Below, piece after piece: positions 1-7,775 of a stretch of DNA of 27,609 bases (position 1 is its first letter; each line of letters opens with the position of its first letter). The DNA lies in contig PLXW01000116.1 in the NCBI GenBank assembly GCA_003151595.1, forward strand, positions 1-27,609, in the 5' to 3' direction. Under the pieces are notes generated by a model. It made no database searches. It saw nothing but the letters and a program-made list of their open reading frames with translations, and was not told the origin of the DNA. The translations under genes were made by a program, and so were the position numbers. The DNA comes from Myxococcales bacterium. Its GTDB lineage: Bacteria; Myxococcota; Polyangia; Polyangiales; Polyangiaceae.

Positions 1-83
1 GAAGCAGGACGTTCCTCTTCCGAAGCGGAAGCTCCTGCTGGCGCGAATGAAACTTCATCTTCCGAAGCAGGACGTTCCTCTTC
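1..83. repeat. Short near-palindromic direct repeats at window edge
   Basis: The 20-mer GAAGCAGGACGTTCCTCTTC occurs at 1-20 and again, identical, at 64-83. Between them lie diverged relatives around 21-40. Each unit is itself nearly palindromic around a central ACGT-like core (GAAG/CTTC outer arms). All reading frames stay open through this stretch and give repetitive Ser/Glu/Ala-rich peptides on either strand, so it could be an intergenic repeat cluster or the low-complexity end of a gene cut by the window edge. I cannot decide between these from 83 bases. Confidence 0.55.
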
Positions 84-124
84 GGCGACGCAACGCCGGG
101 CCGGGACCCGGCGACATACACAAA

Positions 125-631
125 CTAGTGCTGCGCAGTCCCCGCCGCGTGCCCGCCTTCGGCCACCGGCTCCACGAACACGCTCAGCTGCTCCAGGATG
201 CTGAGCTGCTCGCGCGAGATGCCGACGCCGCGATCGGAGAAGAACAGATCGTTCTCATCCATCGACGCGCGCTGCTGCGCGATGAAGAGGATCGGGTCGC
301 CCGTCTTCGTGTACCCGAGCTGCGCGAGCGTCGCCTTGGGCCAGGAGCCCCCTTCGAAGTCGAGCCCCTTTCGGAGCATGTAGAAGCCTTCCGGCGGGAG
401 CTTGATGAGCGTGTCGGCCCACGACAGCCCGCGGAACGGGGTGCCCGCGCCGTGGAAGTGCCAGCGGTTCAGGATGTTGTGATCCGGAACGATGACCACC
501 GGCAGACCGGAGTCGGAGTGGTTGTGGAAGTAAACCATCGAGCCCGCGGGGATCGCCGCTTCGTGCTCGGGGAGGGGCTTGGTCGTGCGGTACAGACCAC
601 ACGCCGGGAGGATGCTCTTCATGCCGGCCAT
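125..631 (-). CDS. Conserved hypothetical protein (168 aa)
   Basis: I do not recognise this family. The 168-residue product has no signal peptide or membrane segment and looks soluble. Its middle is rich in His/Asn/Trp (a HNHSDSG stretch followed by NRWHFHG), and it shows the smooth composition and GC-biased third positions of a real gene. Start: the ATG at 631 is followed in frame by another at 622. Reading further upstream would run into Arg-rich sequence opposite the neighbouring gene, so I chose 631. It lies 47 bases downstream of the PilZ-like gene on the same strand and is probably cotranscribed with it. Function is unknown. Confidence 0.7.
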   Translation of the reverse strand: MAGMKSILPACGLYRTTKPLPEHEAAIPAGSMVYFHNHSDSGLPVVIVPDHNILNRWHFHGAGTPFRGLSWADTLIKLPPEGFYMLRKGLDFEGGSWPKATLAQLGYTKTGDPILFIAQQRASMDENDLFFSDRGVGISREQLSILEQLSVFVEPVAEGGHAAGTAQH

Positions 632-678
632 GCCCGGTGTCCTAGAGCGACACGCGGCGCGGCGCAACCGATCCGCGC

Positions 679-1137
679 TTACTCGGAAGGTTTCTTCGCT
701 TCCGCTTTCGGTTCTTCGTCGTTCGGCGCCGCGGGCGTCGCGCCGCTCTTGTCTGCCGCGGCCTTCGCCGGATCGACGACCTCGTCCGCCGCGCGGTGCG
801 TCCCCGAGAGGCCGACGTACTCCACGCCGACCACGAACCCGTCGGGCTCTTCCTGAAGCCACACGATCCGCGCGCGCTTCGGCGGCGACTCGCCGATGAC
901 GATCTCGTACTCCTCACCGAGCTCTACTTTGCCCGTGTCTTCTTCGAGGATGGCCCGCAGGCCGCCGCGGCTCTCGTTCAAAGCCCAGCCTTCGCGGGGC
1001 GCCCCTTTCGCCGGGTCGAGCGGCCGAAAGATGACCTTGTCGCTGACCGTTTGCCGCGGCCCGCCGCGCCGGAGAGCGTGGCCCCCCTTCACATTGGACA
1101 TCCCCGTGTTGGGCGTGAGGCTTCGGCGCTTGTTCAC
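679..1137 (-). CDS. PilZ-like domain protein
   Basis: This is a small soluble protein (152 aa from the GTG start) whose central 80 residues resemble a PilZ domain, the c-di-GMP-binding beta-barrel. The N-x-S-x-x-G element is visible as NESRGG (residues 54-59), followed by alternating hydrophobic strands ending in VVGVEYVGL. The upstream Arg motif (RxxxR) is not clearly present, so real c-di-GMP binding is uncertain. The C-terminal 35 residues are a Lys/Glu/Ala/Pro-rich tail. An internal ATG at 1101 is the alternative start (140 aa). I prefer GTG 1137 because a TATGCT box lies 8 bases before it, matching the leaderless pattern of other genes here. Such proteins are abundant in myxobacteria, often in motility or secretion control. 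Confidence 0.65.
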   Translation of the reverse strand: MNKRRSLTPNTGMSNVKGGHALRRGGPRQTVSDKVIFRPLDPAKGAPREGWALNESRGGLRAILEEDTGKVELGEEYEIVIGESPPKRARIVWLQEEPDGFVVGVEYVGLSGTHRAADEVVDPAKAAADKSGATPAAPNDEEPKAEAKKPSE

Positions 1138-1145
1138 GTGAGACC

Positions 1146-1151
1146 AGCATA
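1146..1151 (-). promoter_or_regulatory. TANNNT -10-like box, 8 bases before GTG start
   Basis: On the minus strand TATGCT is followed by 8 bases and then the GTG of the PilZ-like gene. There is no Shine-Dalgarno sequence between them. The spacing would put the transcript start at or next to the start codon. Confidence 0.4.
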
Positions 1152-1293
1152 GCAGCCGAAACCACGGAATCGCTCCGAACGTCCGCAGCTCCGGCGGGCT
1201 TTTTCCGTGGCGCCTTGACGCCATGGCGGACGTTGGCGTGTGATGTGTGTAGGCTTCGAGTCGCGTCCACTCGCGATCCGTCGCGACCCAAGC

Positions 1294-1725
1294 ATGCCCG
1301 CGTACACCCCTCAGCAGTTGAAAAAGGCGCTCGTCGCCGCGGGATTTCAGGTCTTTCGCACGCTGGGCGACGAGATCGTGCTCGCCGAGCGCGTCCGCGA
1401 GAACCTCATCATGGACTCGAACGTGCGCCTCCGCGCGAGCGAGCCGCTCCAGGTCCGGGTCATCTTTCGCGCGCAGCGGGGGCACTTCCCCGGCGAGGAC
1501 GACGATCATCTCTTCGCGCGCGCCCGCACGCTGTCCGATCCGGCGCGAGTGAACGGCTTTCTCGAGGTGACGAGCGGCGCCGCGCCGGTGATCGATCCGT
1601 CCGACCCGGAGCACACGCTCGACACGTTCTTCGAAGTGATCTGCGCCAAGGAAGCGGAGTCACTCGAGGTCGCCGTCGAAGGCCTTCGCTTCGCGCTGTC
1701 GCTGGAGCGAAACGCCGAGTCGTAG
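1294..1725 (+). CDS. Conserved hypothetical protein (143 aa)
   Basis: This is an unrecognised soluble protein of 143 residues. It begins MPAYTPQQLKKAL, a helix typical of small alpha/beta proteins, and has no signal peptide, membrane helix or Cys/His cluster. Start: the ATG at 1294 was preferred to an in-frame ATG at 1240 because the intervening peptide is Arg-rich and unlike the rest. It is divergent from the PilZ-like gene with a roughly 150-190 base gap, and it lies 102 bases upstream of the prolyl isomerase gene on the same strand. Function is unknown. Confidence 0.7.
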   Translation: MPAYTPQQLKKALVAAGFQVFRTLGDEIVLAERVRENLIMDSNVRLRASEPLQVRVIFRAQRGHFPGEDDDHLFARARTLSDPARVNGFLEVTSGAAPVIDPSDPEHTLDTFFEVICAKEAESLEVAVEGLRFALSLERNAES

Positions 1726-1827
1726 ACGCGAGGCGGGACACGAGACCTGCGCGAGGCGGACGCACGGACTCACGAGACTCGCTTCGCTGGGATTTCGCCG
1801 GGTCGCGTGGTACACGCACCGCCGCCC

Positions 1828-3654
1828 ATGCTCTCCCTGTTTCGCCAGCGCGGCATCGCGTCCGTCATCTACGGCGGCATCATCGTCTCGATCATCTTCG
1901 TGTTCGTCATTCAGTTCCGGCCGAACGCGGGGCAGAAGTCGGCGTCGATCAAAGAGGCGTGCGCCGCGACGGTGCGCGGATGGTGCGTCGACCCCAAGGA
2001 CTACCGCGCGTCGTACCGGCTGTTGATGCCGCGCGATCAGGAAGGGACCCCCAGCCCGGCGCAGGCGCGCAAGATGGGGCTCGCCAAGATCGCGATCGAC
2101 GGGCTCGTGGAGCGTGAGCTTCTCCTGAACGAAGCCGAGCGCATCGGCCTCAAGGTGAGCGACGACGAGATCACCGATCAGATCTTCGAGGGGTGGATCC
2201 GCGTGAGCGTGCCGGCGGCCGATCCGCAGGTGGCGTACAAGCTGCGCGTCCGCGACGGGATGATCTACGCCGGGTTCAAGGACCCGAAGACCAAGCAGTT
2301 CGAGGTGAAGGCGTACGAGCGTCAGCTCCGCATGATCGTGGGGCGGTCGGCCACCGAGTTCCGCGAGGAGCAGGGGCGCGAGATCCTCGCGGCGAAGATG
2401 CGCGATCTCATCACCGCGCCGATTCGCGTGAGCGACACCGAGGCGTACGAGCTGTACGAGGGGCAGAAGAGCTCCGCGTCGGTGAGCACGATCGGCGTGA
2501 AGCAGAGCTGGGTCGCGCGATGGATGCCGCAGCCGGGCACCGCCGACATCGACGCGTGGACGCACGACGCGGCGAACGCCGACTCGGTCGAGAAGCTGGC
2601 GACGCTGCGCGAGGCCGACGACCTGCCCAAGGCGGATCACATTCGCCACGTGCTCATCAAGACGCCGGCCGATCCCACGGAAGACGATCTGCGAAAAGCT
2701 GCGACGAAGCTCGCCGATGCGCGCGCGCGGATCGCGGCCGGCGCGACGTTCGCCGAAGTGGCGCGCGACCTGAGCGAAGACAAAGGGAGCGCGATGCGCG
2801 GCGGCGACGTCGGCGACAAGACCGACGGCTTCGTGGGTCCGTTCCGCGACGCGGCGAGCGCGCTGAAGGCGGGCGAGACGACGGTCGCGATCCAGACGAC
2901 GTTCGGGCTGCACCTGATCACGAAGGACGATCCGGCGAAGGAAGCCGACGTGAAGGCGAAGCTGCGCAAGGACGTGGCGCGCGAGCTGACGACCAAGTCG
3001 ATGGCCGCGACGAAGACGAAGGATCTGACGGCGAAGCTCCTGGCCGACCTGAAGAGCGGGACGAAGCCGGAAGACGCGATCGCGAAGATCGTGGCATCGA
3101 TGCCGAAGCGCGCGGGCGGGCCGGCGCCGATGGAGATCAAGCGTGAGCCGAAGGAGCCGATGGACGGCGGCGCGGCCGACGCCACGGTGACGACGACGGC
3201 GGCGACGGTGAAGAAGGATCCGCAGAAGCCCCTCGCGGCCGACACCGATCCCGATCGCCCGCAGGTGAGCCCGGGCCAGCCCTTCAACAAGGGCGGCGAT
3301 CCGGTCGCGGGCCTCGCGCCGGCGAATCAGCGGAAGCTCGTGGACTTCGCGTTCGGGAAGAGCGGCGCCAAGGACGGCGACTGGAACGCGGACGCGATCG
3401 ACGCCGACGACGGGTTCGTGCTCGCACAGCTGACCGATCAGAAGCTGGCGACGCGCGAAGAGTTCGACAAGGAGAAGGACACGTTCGAGCAGTCGCTCCT
3501 GGGGGCGAAGCGCGCCGAGGCGTTGTCGCTGCACGTGAAGCGGCTGCGCGACGAAGCGAAGAACGAGTTCAAGGTCGACGAGTCTTACCTCTCCGACGGA
3601 CGAACGGCCGACGGCGGCGCGCCGCCCGACGAAGAGGACGAAGAGAGCCCTTGA
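1828..3654 (+). CDS. Membrane-anchored SurA/PpiD-type peptidyl-prolyl isomerase
   Basis: The protein (608 aa) is predicted to assist folding of secreted and outer-membrane proteins in the periplasm. A short cytoplasmic N-terminus is followed by one membrane helix (about residues 10-30), the PpiD layout. A SurA-like helical chaperone region spans about 80-200. A parvulin (PPIC) rotamase domain spans about 270-368; it begins DHIRHVLIKT and ends FGLHLITKD. A Pro/Lys/Asp-rich linker (about 415-480) and a second helical chaperone-like region follow, then an acidic tail. ATG 1828 was chosen because MLSLFRQRG leads directly into the membrane helix as in PpiD; a GTG at 1807 is possible. The stop overlaps the start of the M16 peptidase, which implies coupled expression. 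Only one parvulin domain is visible. Confidence 0.88.
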   Translation: MLSLFRQRGIASVIYGGIIVSIIFVFVIQFRPNAGQKSASIKEACAATVRGWCVDPKDYRASYRLLMPRDQEGTPSPAQARKMGLAKIAIDGLVERELLLNEAERIGLKVSDDEITDQIFEGWIRVSVPAADPQVAYKLRVRDGMIYAGFKDPKTKQFEVKAYERQLRMIVGRSATEFREEQGREILAAKMRDLITAPIRVSDTEAYELYEGQKSSASVSTIGVKQSWVARWMPQPGTADIDAWTHDAANADSVEKLATLREADDLPKADHIRHVLIKTPADPTEDDLRKAATKLADARARIAAGATFAEVARDLSEDKGSAMRGGDVGDKTDGFVGPFRDAASALKAGETTVAIQTTFGLHLITKDDPAKEADVKAKLRKDVARELTTKSMAATKTKDLTAKLLADLKSGTKPEDAIAKIVASMPKRAGGPAPMEIKREPKEPMDGGAADATVTTTAATVKKDPQKPLAADTDPDRPQVSPGQPFNKGGDPVAGLAPANQRKLVDFAFGKSGAKDGDWNADAIDADDGFVLAQLTDQKLATREEFDKEKDTFEQSLLGAKRAEALSLHVKRLRDEAKNEFKVDESYLSDGRTADGGAPPDEEDEESP

Positions 3655-4937
3655 GCGATTTTCGCCGACTCACGCTCCCCAACGGCCTTCGCGTCGTCGT
3701 CATCCCGCAACCACGGCTCTCGCGCGCGCACGTCGCGCTCTATCTACGTGTCGGCTCTCGCTTCGAAGACCAGCGGACCAACGGGCTCTCGCACTTCCTC
3801 GAGCACATGATCTACCGCGGCACGCCGCGGCTCCCCAGCGCGCACGCGGTGAACCTCGCGTTCGAGACGCTCGGCGGTTACCTCTACGCCGCGACGCACG
3901 CCGACTACGGCGTGTTCAGCGTGACGCTCCCGCCCGAGTCGCTCGACGAAGCGTGCGGGCTGTTCGGCGAGGTGCTGCGAGCGCCGTCGTTCTTCGACAT
4001 CGAGGTGGAGAAAGGGATCGTCTGCGAAGAGATCCTGGAAGACCTCGACGACGAAGGGCGGCAGATCGACGCCGACAACATCTCGCGCGAGCTGGTCTAT
4101 CCCGATCACCCGCTGGGCTACACGATCACCGGCGATGAAACGCGCGTGCGCTCGTTCACCGACGAGATGTGCCGCACGCATCACGCGAAGCATTACGTGG
4201 CGGCCAACGGAGTGCTCGCCTTCTCGGGCGACGTCGACGTGCACCGCGCGATGGCGATCGCCGAGCGCGATTTCGGCGCGCTCCCGGCCGGCGACGTGAC
4301 GCGCGGAAGCCCGCCGGTGCACACGCAGAAGAAGCCGCGCCTGCGCATCCTGGAGAACGTGTCGTCGCAGACCGAGCTCCGCTTGTGTCTGCGGGCGATG
4401 GGCGAGAGCGCGAAGGAGCGGCCGGCGATCGAGCTGATGATGCGGCTGATCGACGACGGCATGTCGACGCGCCTCTACCACCGCATCTGCGACGACAAGG
4501 GGCTCTGCTACGACGTGTCCGCCGGCTACGACGGGTACGAGGATGACGGGATCGTCGACTTCGCCGCAGGGGTCATCCACTCGCGCGCGTCGACGGTCAC
4601 GGGCGAGATCCTGGCGATGCTCGAAGAGCTCGCGCGCAACGGCCCCTCCGACGACGAGATGGCCAAGGCCAAGCGCCGTCACGCCTGGGACATGGGCTCG
4701 CTGGTCGATTCGGCGGAGGACACCGCGGGGTTCTACGCCGGCGGGTTGCTCTTCGATCGCTTCGAGACGATCGACGAGCGTCGCGCGAGCCTGGCCGCCG
4801 TGACGAGCGCGCAGATTCGCGAAGTGGCCACGCGCATCGCGCAGCCCGATCGGCTCAACGTGGTCGCCGTGGGTCTGCTCGAAGACGGCGAAGACAAGCG
4901 CCTCACCGAAGTCGTCAAAGGGTGGAAGGGCGCGTGA
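3651..4937 (+). CDS. M16 family zinc metallopeptidase (pitrilysin/MPP-type)
   Basis: This is a 428-residue M16 peptidase. The inverted zinc motif HxxEH is intact as HFLEH (residues 48-52: His48 and His52 ligands, Glu51 base). The third ligand is expected in KGIVCEEILED (Glu126 or Glu127), at the usual distance. The C-terminal half is the non-catalytic partner domain, with the substrate-clamp signature STRLYHRICDDKGLCYDVS. Length matches bacterial single-subunit M16B proteases of 400-450 aa. Start is TTG at 3651, overlapping the isomerase stop as TTGA; translation from there gives MSDFRRLTLPNGL, the classic M16 N-terminus. No signal peptide is visible, so it may be cytoplasmic unless exported another way. 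The coupling to a periplasmic foldase suggests a role in protein turnover. Confidence 0.93.
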   Translation: MSDFRRLTLPNGLRVVVIPQPRLSRAHVALYLRVGSRFEDQRTNGLSHFLEHMIYRGTPRLPSAHAVNLAFETLGGYLYAATHADYGVFSVTLPPESLDEACGLFGEVLRAPSFFDIEVEKGIVCEEILEDLDDEGRQIDADNISRELVYPDHPLGYTITGDETRVRSFTDEMCRTHHAKHYVAANGVLAFSGDVDVHRAMAIAERDFGALPAGDVTRGSPPVHTQKKPRLRILENVSSQTELRLCLRAMGESAKERPAIELMMRLIDDGMSTRLYHRICDDKGLCYDVSAGYDGYEDDGIVDFAAGVIHSRASTVTGEILAMLEELARNGPSDDEMAKAKRRHAWDMGSLVDSAEDTAGFYAGGLLFDRFETIDERRASLAAVTSAQIREVATRIAQPDRLNVVAVGLLEDGEDKRLTEVVKGWKGA

Positions 4938-4947
4938 GGCTCGCGTT

Positions 4948-4986
4948 CCCTCACCCCCTGGCCCCTCTCCCGCAAGGGGAGAGGGG
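4948..4986. repeat. REP-like GC-rich hairpin (half element)
   Basis: CCCTCACCCCC (4948-4958) is followed by a perfect hairpin with 10-base arms, CCCCTCTCCC (4962-4971) and GGGAGAGGGG (4977-4986), and a 5-base GCAAG loop. The same two sequence blocks recur in the larger element at 6511-6638. It lies 10-50 bases after the M16 stop codon, so it could also attenuate transcription, but there is no U-tract. Confidence 0.75.
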
Positions 4987-5032
4987 AGGTCTGAAAGGAA
5001 GCTCGATGGGCGGTTCGACGTAGAACCCACCC

Positions 5033-6469
5033 ATGCGAAAGCTCGTCCCGCTCGTGGGCCTCGTCGTGTTGGCGCTCCCGTTCGCCTCCGGGTGCGGGAT
5101 GGTGCCGAGTGGGTACGGACTCGCGTCGCCGGCGGGCGCGGGGGCGTATCAGGTTCCGCAGGCGAGCAAGGACGCGCTGCGCGCCCAGGAGAAGCAGGCG
5201 TACGCGACCACCGACGCGCTCGAGGACGACACCGAAGCGAAGCTGGAGAAGGATCTCCAGAAGGCGCTCAAGTACACGCTCGGTCGCGAAGGGCAGGTGC
5301 AAGGCGTGGCGCCCCCGGCGGCGGCGAGCGAGGGGATCAAGACGTTGCGCACGGCCGGCATCAAGCTGCGCATCGAGCCGGTCACGAACGAAGACGGCGG
5401 CGCGGTGGCGGACAACTACGTGCAGCTCAAAGACTCGTTCACCGATCGCGTGAAGCAGCTCCAACCGAAGCTCGTCGCCGGCCAGGCGTCGCCCGCCGAG
5501 ATCAAGGAGGTGCAGCACGGATCGAAGTACGCGCTGAAGGTGACCGACCTTCAGATGCAGGTGCTGAAGATCTCGGGCGTGGCCCTGACCGCGAACTCGG
5601 CGGTTCAGACCAGCGGCCTGTCGAACATGATGAAGATCGCGAACATGGTCCGCTCGCGAAAAATGATGAGCATGGACTTCAACGACGACGACTGGGCGCA
5701 GGTGAAGAGCATCCTCGGGCGCGAGAAGCGCACCGAGCTGGTCGCCGCGTCGACGCTGGGAATGCTGGCGGCATACGAGGCGGTCATCGGAAAGAACGGC
5801 GACCCGAAGGCGCTCGACGTCATCGCGAACGCGACGCTCGATGCGTTCCCGCTCCAGGTCGCGGCGACCGACGACGAAGCGAAGGCGTACGTGCAGAACC
5901 TGTCGCAGAACGCGAGCGCTCAGAAGGCGAAGTACGAAGCCTGGATGCGGAGCGCGTACGGCGACGCGAAGTACGAGCGGCAGTTCAAGGCCGGCATCGA
6001 TCGGATGTTCGATCAGGCGTCGGGCGCGTCGCAGCAGAAGTCGATCGGCCAGATCCAGGCCGACACGATGACCAACTACAACGCCGACCTCGCGAAGTGC
6101 GCGCGCGGTGAAGACCCCGGGCCGGGGAGCATGGTGGGTCCGGCGAAGTGCAAAGCGCAGCGCGCGAACGGCTCGGTCTCGGCCGACGACGCGAAGGCGA
6201 GCCCGCAAAACCAGGGCATGATCGATCGCGCGTCCGCCGGCGTGGGTGCTGCGCAGGCAGCGGCGAACGGCGACGTGACCGGCGCGCTCACTGGCGCCGC
6301 CGATGCGTTCCCCGGCGACGGACCGATCCACAGCTCGCTCGAAGGAATCGCCGCGCTCACCAAGGGCGATGCGAAAGGGGCCATCGGCGCCGCGATGAAC
6401 CTCGTGCCAGGCGGCGGGGTCTTGAAAGAGGGGCTCGGGCTCGCGGCGAAGCTGCTGAAGCTGATCTGA
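5033..6469 (+). CDS. Large lipoprotein of unknown function
   Basis: The product is 478 residues. It has a clean lipoprotein signal peptide: MRK, a hydrophobic core, and the lipobox ASGC with the lipidated Cys at 21. The mature part is mostly helical and Ala/Lys/Asp-rich with no Cys cluster. The last 75 residues are Gly/Ala-rich with alternating small hydrophobic stretches (for example GALTGAADAFPG). I recognise no enzyme domain. It follows the isomerase/M16 pair on the same strand after a 95-base gap holding a REP-like hairpin, so it may be read from its own promoter. Possible roles are a scaffold or envelope stress component, but nothing in the sequence fixes this. Confidence 0.75.
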   Translation: MRKLVPLVGLVVLALPFASGCGMVPSGYGLASPAGAGAYQVPQASKDALRAQEKQAYATTDALEDDTEAKLEKDLQKALKYTLGREGQVQGVAPPAAASEGIKTLRTAGIKLRIEPVTNEDGGAVADNYVQLKDSFTDRVKQLQPKLVAGQASPAEIKEVQHGSKYALKVTDLQMQVLKISGVALTANSAVQTSGLSNMMKIANMVRSRKMMSMDFNDDDWAQVKSILGREKRTELVAASTLGMLAAYEAVIGKNGDPKALDVIANATLDAFPLQVAATDDEAKAYVQNLSQNASAQKAKYEAWMRSAYGDAKYERQFKAGIDRMFDQASGASQQKSIGQIQADTMTNYNADLAKCARGEDPGPGSMVGPAKCKAQRANGSVSADDAKASPQNQGMIDRASAGVGAAQAAANGDVTGALTGAADAFPGDGPIHSSLEGIAALTKGDAKGAIGAAMNLVPGGGVLKEGLGLAAKLLKLI

Positions 6470-6510
6470 GAGCAAGCGTCGCTTCAATGGAACGCTCGCC
6501 CTCGCGCGTC

Positions 6511-6638
6511 CCCTCACCCCCAGCTTCGGCTCGCTATACCCGCGAGCCCTCTCCCGCGAGGGGAGAGGGCAATCGATTTCCCCTCTCCCCTTGCGGGAGA
6601 GGGGACGCGCGATCCGTTGGCGTCCCCGGGGGTGAGGG
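6511..6638. repeat. Composite REP/BIME-like inverted-repeat element
   Basis: A nested palindrome lies between convergent gene ends. The outer arms are CCCTCACCCCC (6511-6521) and GGGGGTGAGGG (6628-6638), a perfect 11-base inverted repeat. Inside are two hairpins. One pairs CCCTCTCCC (6547-6555) with GGGAGAGGG (6561-6569). The other pairs CCCCTCTCCC (6580-6589) with GGGAGAGGGG (6595-6604). It shares its units with the copy at 4948-4986. It has no coding capacity of its own, and its ends sit 42 and 21 bases from the two genes, so it may also act as a bidirectional terminator. Confidence 0.8.
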
Positions 6639-6658
6639 TTCGCGAGCCGAGTCGTCGC

Positions 6659-7732
6659 CTACTGGCAGTAGCCGAACATCTCGCCCGTGATGCCGGCAAA
6701 GGTGTGACACAGCTCCGAGCCCGGGCAGTCGAAATTATGACCGACCCGGCACACGTAAGTGCACGTGAAGTTCGATCCCGAGCCCACGCACGTCATTCCG
6801 TCTCCGCACGACGTATCGACCGTGGCGCCGGTGCAAGCCGCACCCTCGGCGAGCGGCCCCGGAGGTTCGCAGTCGGTGAGCTCGGGAATCGTGGTGGTGC
6901 CCTCGTAGAGACACGAGAGGCCGGCCGGGCAACCCGACGCGCCCGCGAGGTTCACCGGGTTGCACGGCATCGTGCAGACCGACTCCGGGGGCGTCGAGTT
7001 CGTGATGCTGATGAGGCAGTACGGGAGGTTCTTCGGCTCCGACGTGCTCCCCGACGCGACCGCGCCGCCGGTGCACTTGGGGACGCCGCCGTCGGCGTTG
7101 CAGAGCTGGAGGCAGACGAACGTGCCGGGACCGCCGTCGTCTTGCGTGCCGCCCGCGCAGAGATCGCCCGAGGCGCAGTTGTTCGGACCGCCGCACACGC
7201 CGCCCGTCGCGATCGTGATGGTGCCGGCGTCGGTGCCCGCGTCGAAGCCGGCATCGACACCCGAGTCGACGCCTGCGTCGTGCCCCGCGTCGATACCCGA
7301 ATCGATCCCTGCGTCGTGCCCTGCGTCCACTCCCGCGTCGTGACCAGCGTCGACGCCGGCATCGAAGCCCGCGTCGTGACCCGCATCGTGCCCGGCGTCG
7401 ACGATCGTGCCGCCCGAGTCTTCGCCGGCGTCTTCGTTCGTCGCGCCGTCGTCGCCCGTCGTCGATCCGTCGTCGCCGGTGGTGGCGCCGTCGTCGTCGC
7501 CGGTGGTGACCGAGCCGTCGTCGCCGAGGGTGGCGTCGTCGCCCGTAGTCACCGGAGCGTCATCGCCGGGGTTCACTCCCCCCTCGCCGTTGCTCACAGT
7601 GCCGTCGGCACCGCTGTCGGGCGCAGAGACGACGCCGTCGTCATCGCCAGCCTGCCCTTGAGCGCAGCCGACGAACGACAGGATCGCGCCGAGCGCGAAC
7701 CCACACGACAGCGCACATACGGCTCGCTTCAC
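6659..7732 (-). CDS. Cys-rich lipoprotein with Asp-Ala-Gly repeat stalk
   Basis: The protein (357 aa) is predicted to be a surface lipoprotein. A GTG start at 7732 gives MKRAVCALSCG, a hydrophobic core, and a lipobox ending FVGC (Cys23). A Thr/Asp/Gly-rich acidic linker (about 28-110) and 15 D-A/S-G units (112-170) follow. The C-terminal half has about 20 Cys in short CxxG/GxxC patterns (for example CPAGLSC, CGDGMTC), like the dickkopf/EGF-like secreted domains common in myxobacteria. A longer frame starting at 7846 would overlap the upstream hydrolase gene and delay the signal peptide, so I rejected it. The repeat region probably forms an extended acidic, possibly Ca2+-binding stalk. Function is unknown. 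Confidence 0.8.
   Translation of the reverse strand: MKRAVCALSCGFALGAILSFVGCAQGQAGDDDGVVSAPDSGADGTVSNGEGGVNPGDDAPVTTGDDATLGDDGSVTTGDDDGATTGDDGSTTGDDGATNEDAGEDSGGTIVDAGHDAGHDAGFDAGVDAGHDAGVDAGHDAGIDSGIDAGHDAGVDSGVDAGFDAGTDAGTITIATGGVCGGPNNCASGDLCAGGTQDDGGPGTFVCLQLCNADGGVPKCTGGAVASGSTSEPKNLPYCLISITNSTPPESVCTMPCNPVNLAGASGCPAGLSCLYEGTTTIPELTDCEPPGPLAEGAACTGATVDTSCGDGMTCVGSGSNFTCTYVCRVGHNFDCPGSELCHTFAGITGEMFGYCQ
7223..7399 (-). repeat. 12-base tandem repeat encoding (x)DAG, 15 units
   Basis: Fifteen consecutive Asp-Ala/Ser-Gly units separated by one variable residue (H, F, V, I or T) make a 12-base period within the lipoprotein gene. DSG replaces DAG in two units. Copy number probably varies by slippage between strains. 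Confidence 0.9.
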
Positions 7733-7775
7733 TGCGCTGCAAGACAACCACGCACTCGTCACTTCGTCGAGCAGA

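Noticed and set aside
1660..3534. Long minus-strand open frame opposite the prolyl isomerase
   Set aside because: Arg/His-rich shadow; the plus strand has a membrane anchor and a parvulin domain.
4962..4986. Rho-independent terminator after the M16 gene
   Set aside because: A strong stem is present, but there is no run of T after it and the same unit recurs as a repeat family; kept as a repeat.
4733..6517. Minus-strand open frame of about 590 codons opposite the lipoprotein
   Set aside because: Low-complexity Arg/Leu/His composition and overlap with the REP-like hairpins; the plus strand has a lipoprotein signal.
4948..6638. CRISPR array from repeated hairpins
   Set aside because: Only two sites 1.5 kb apart, no regular spacer length and no cas genes.
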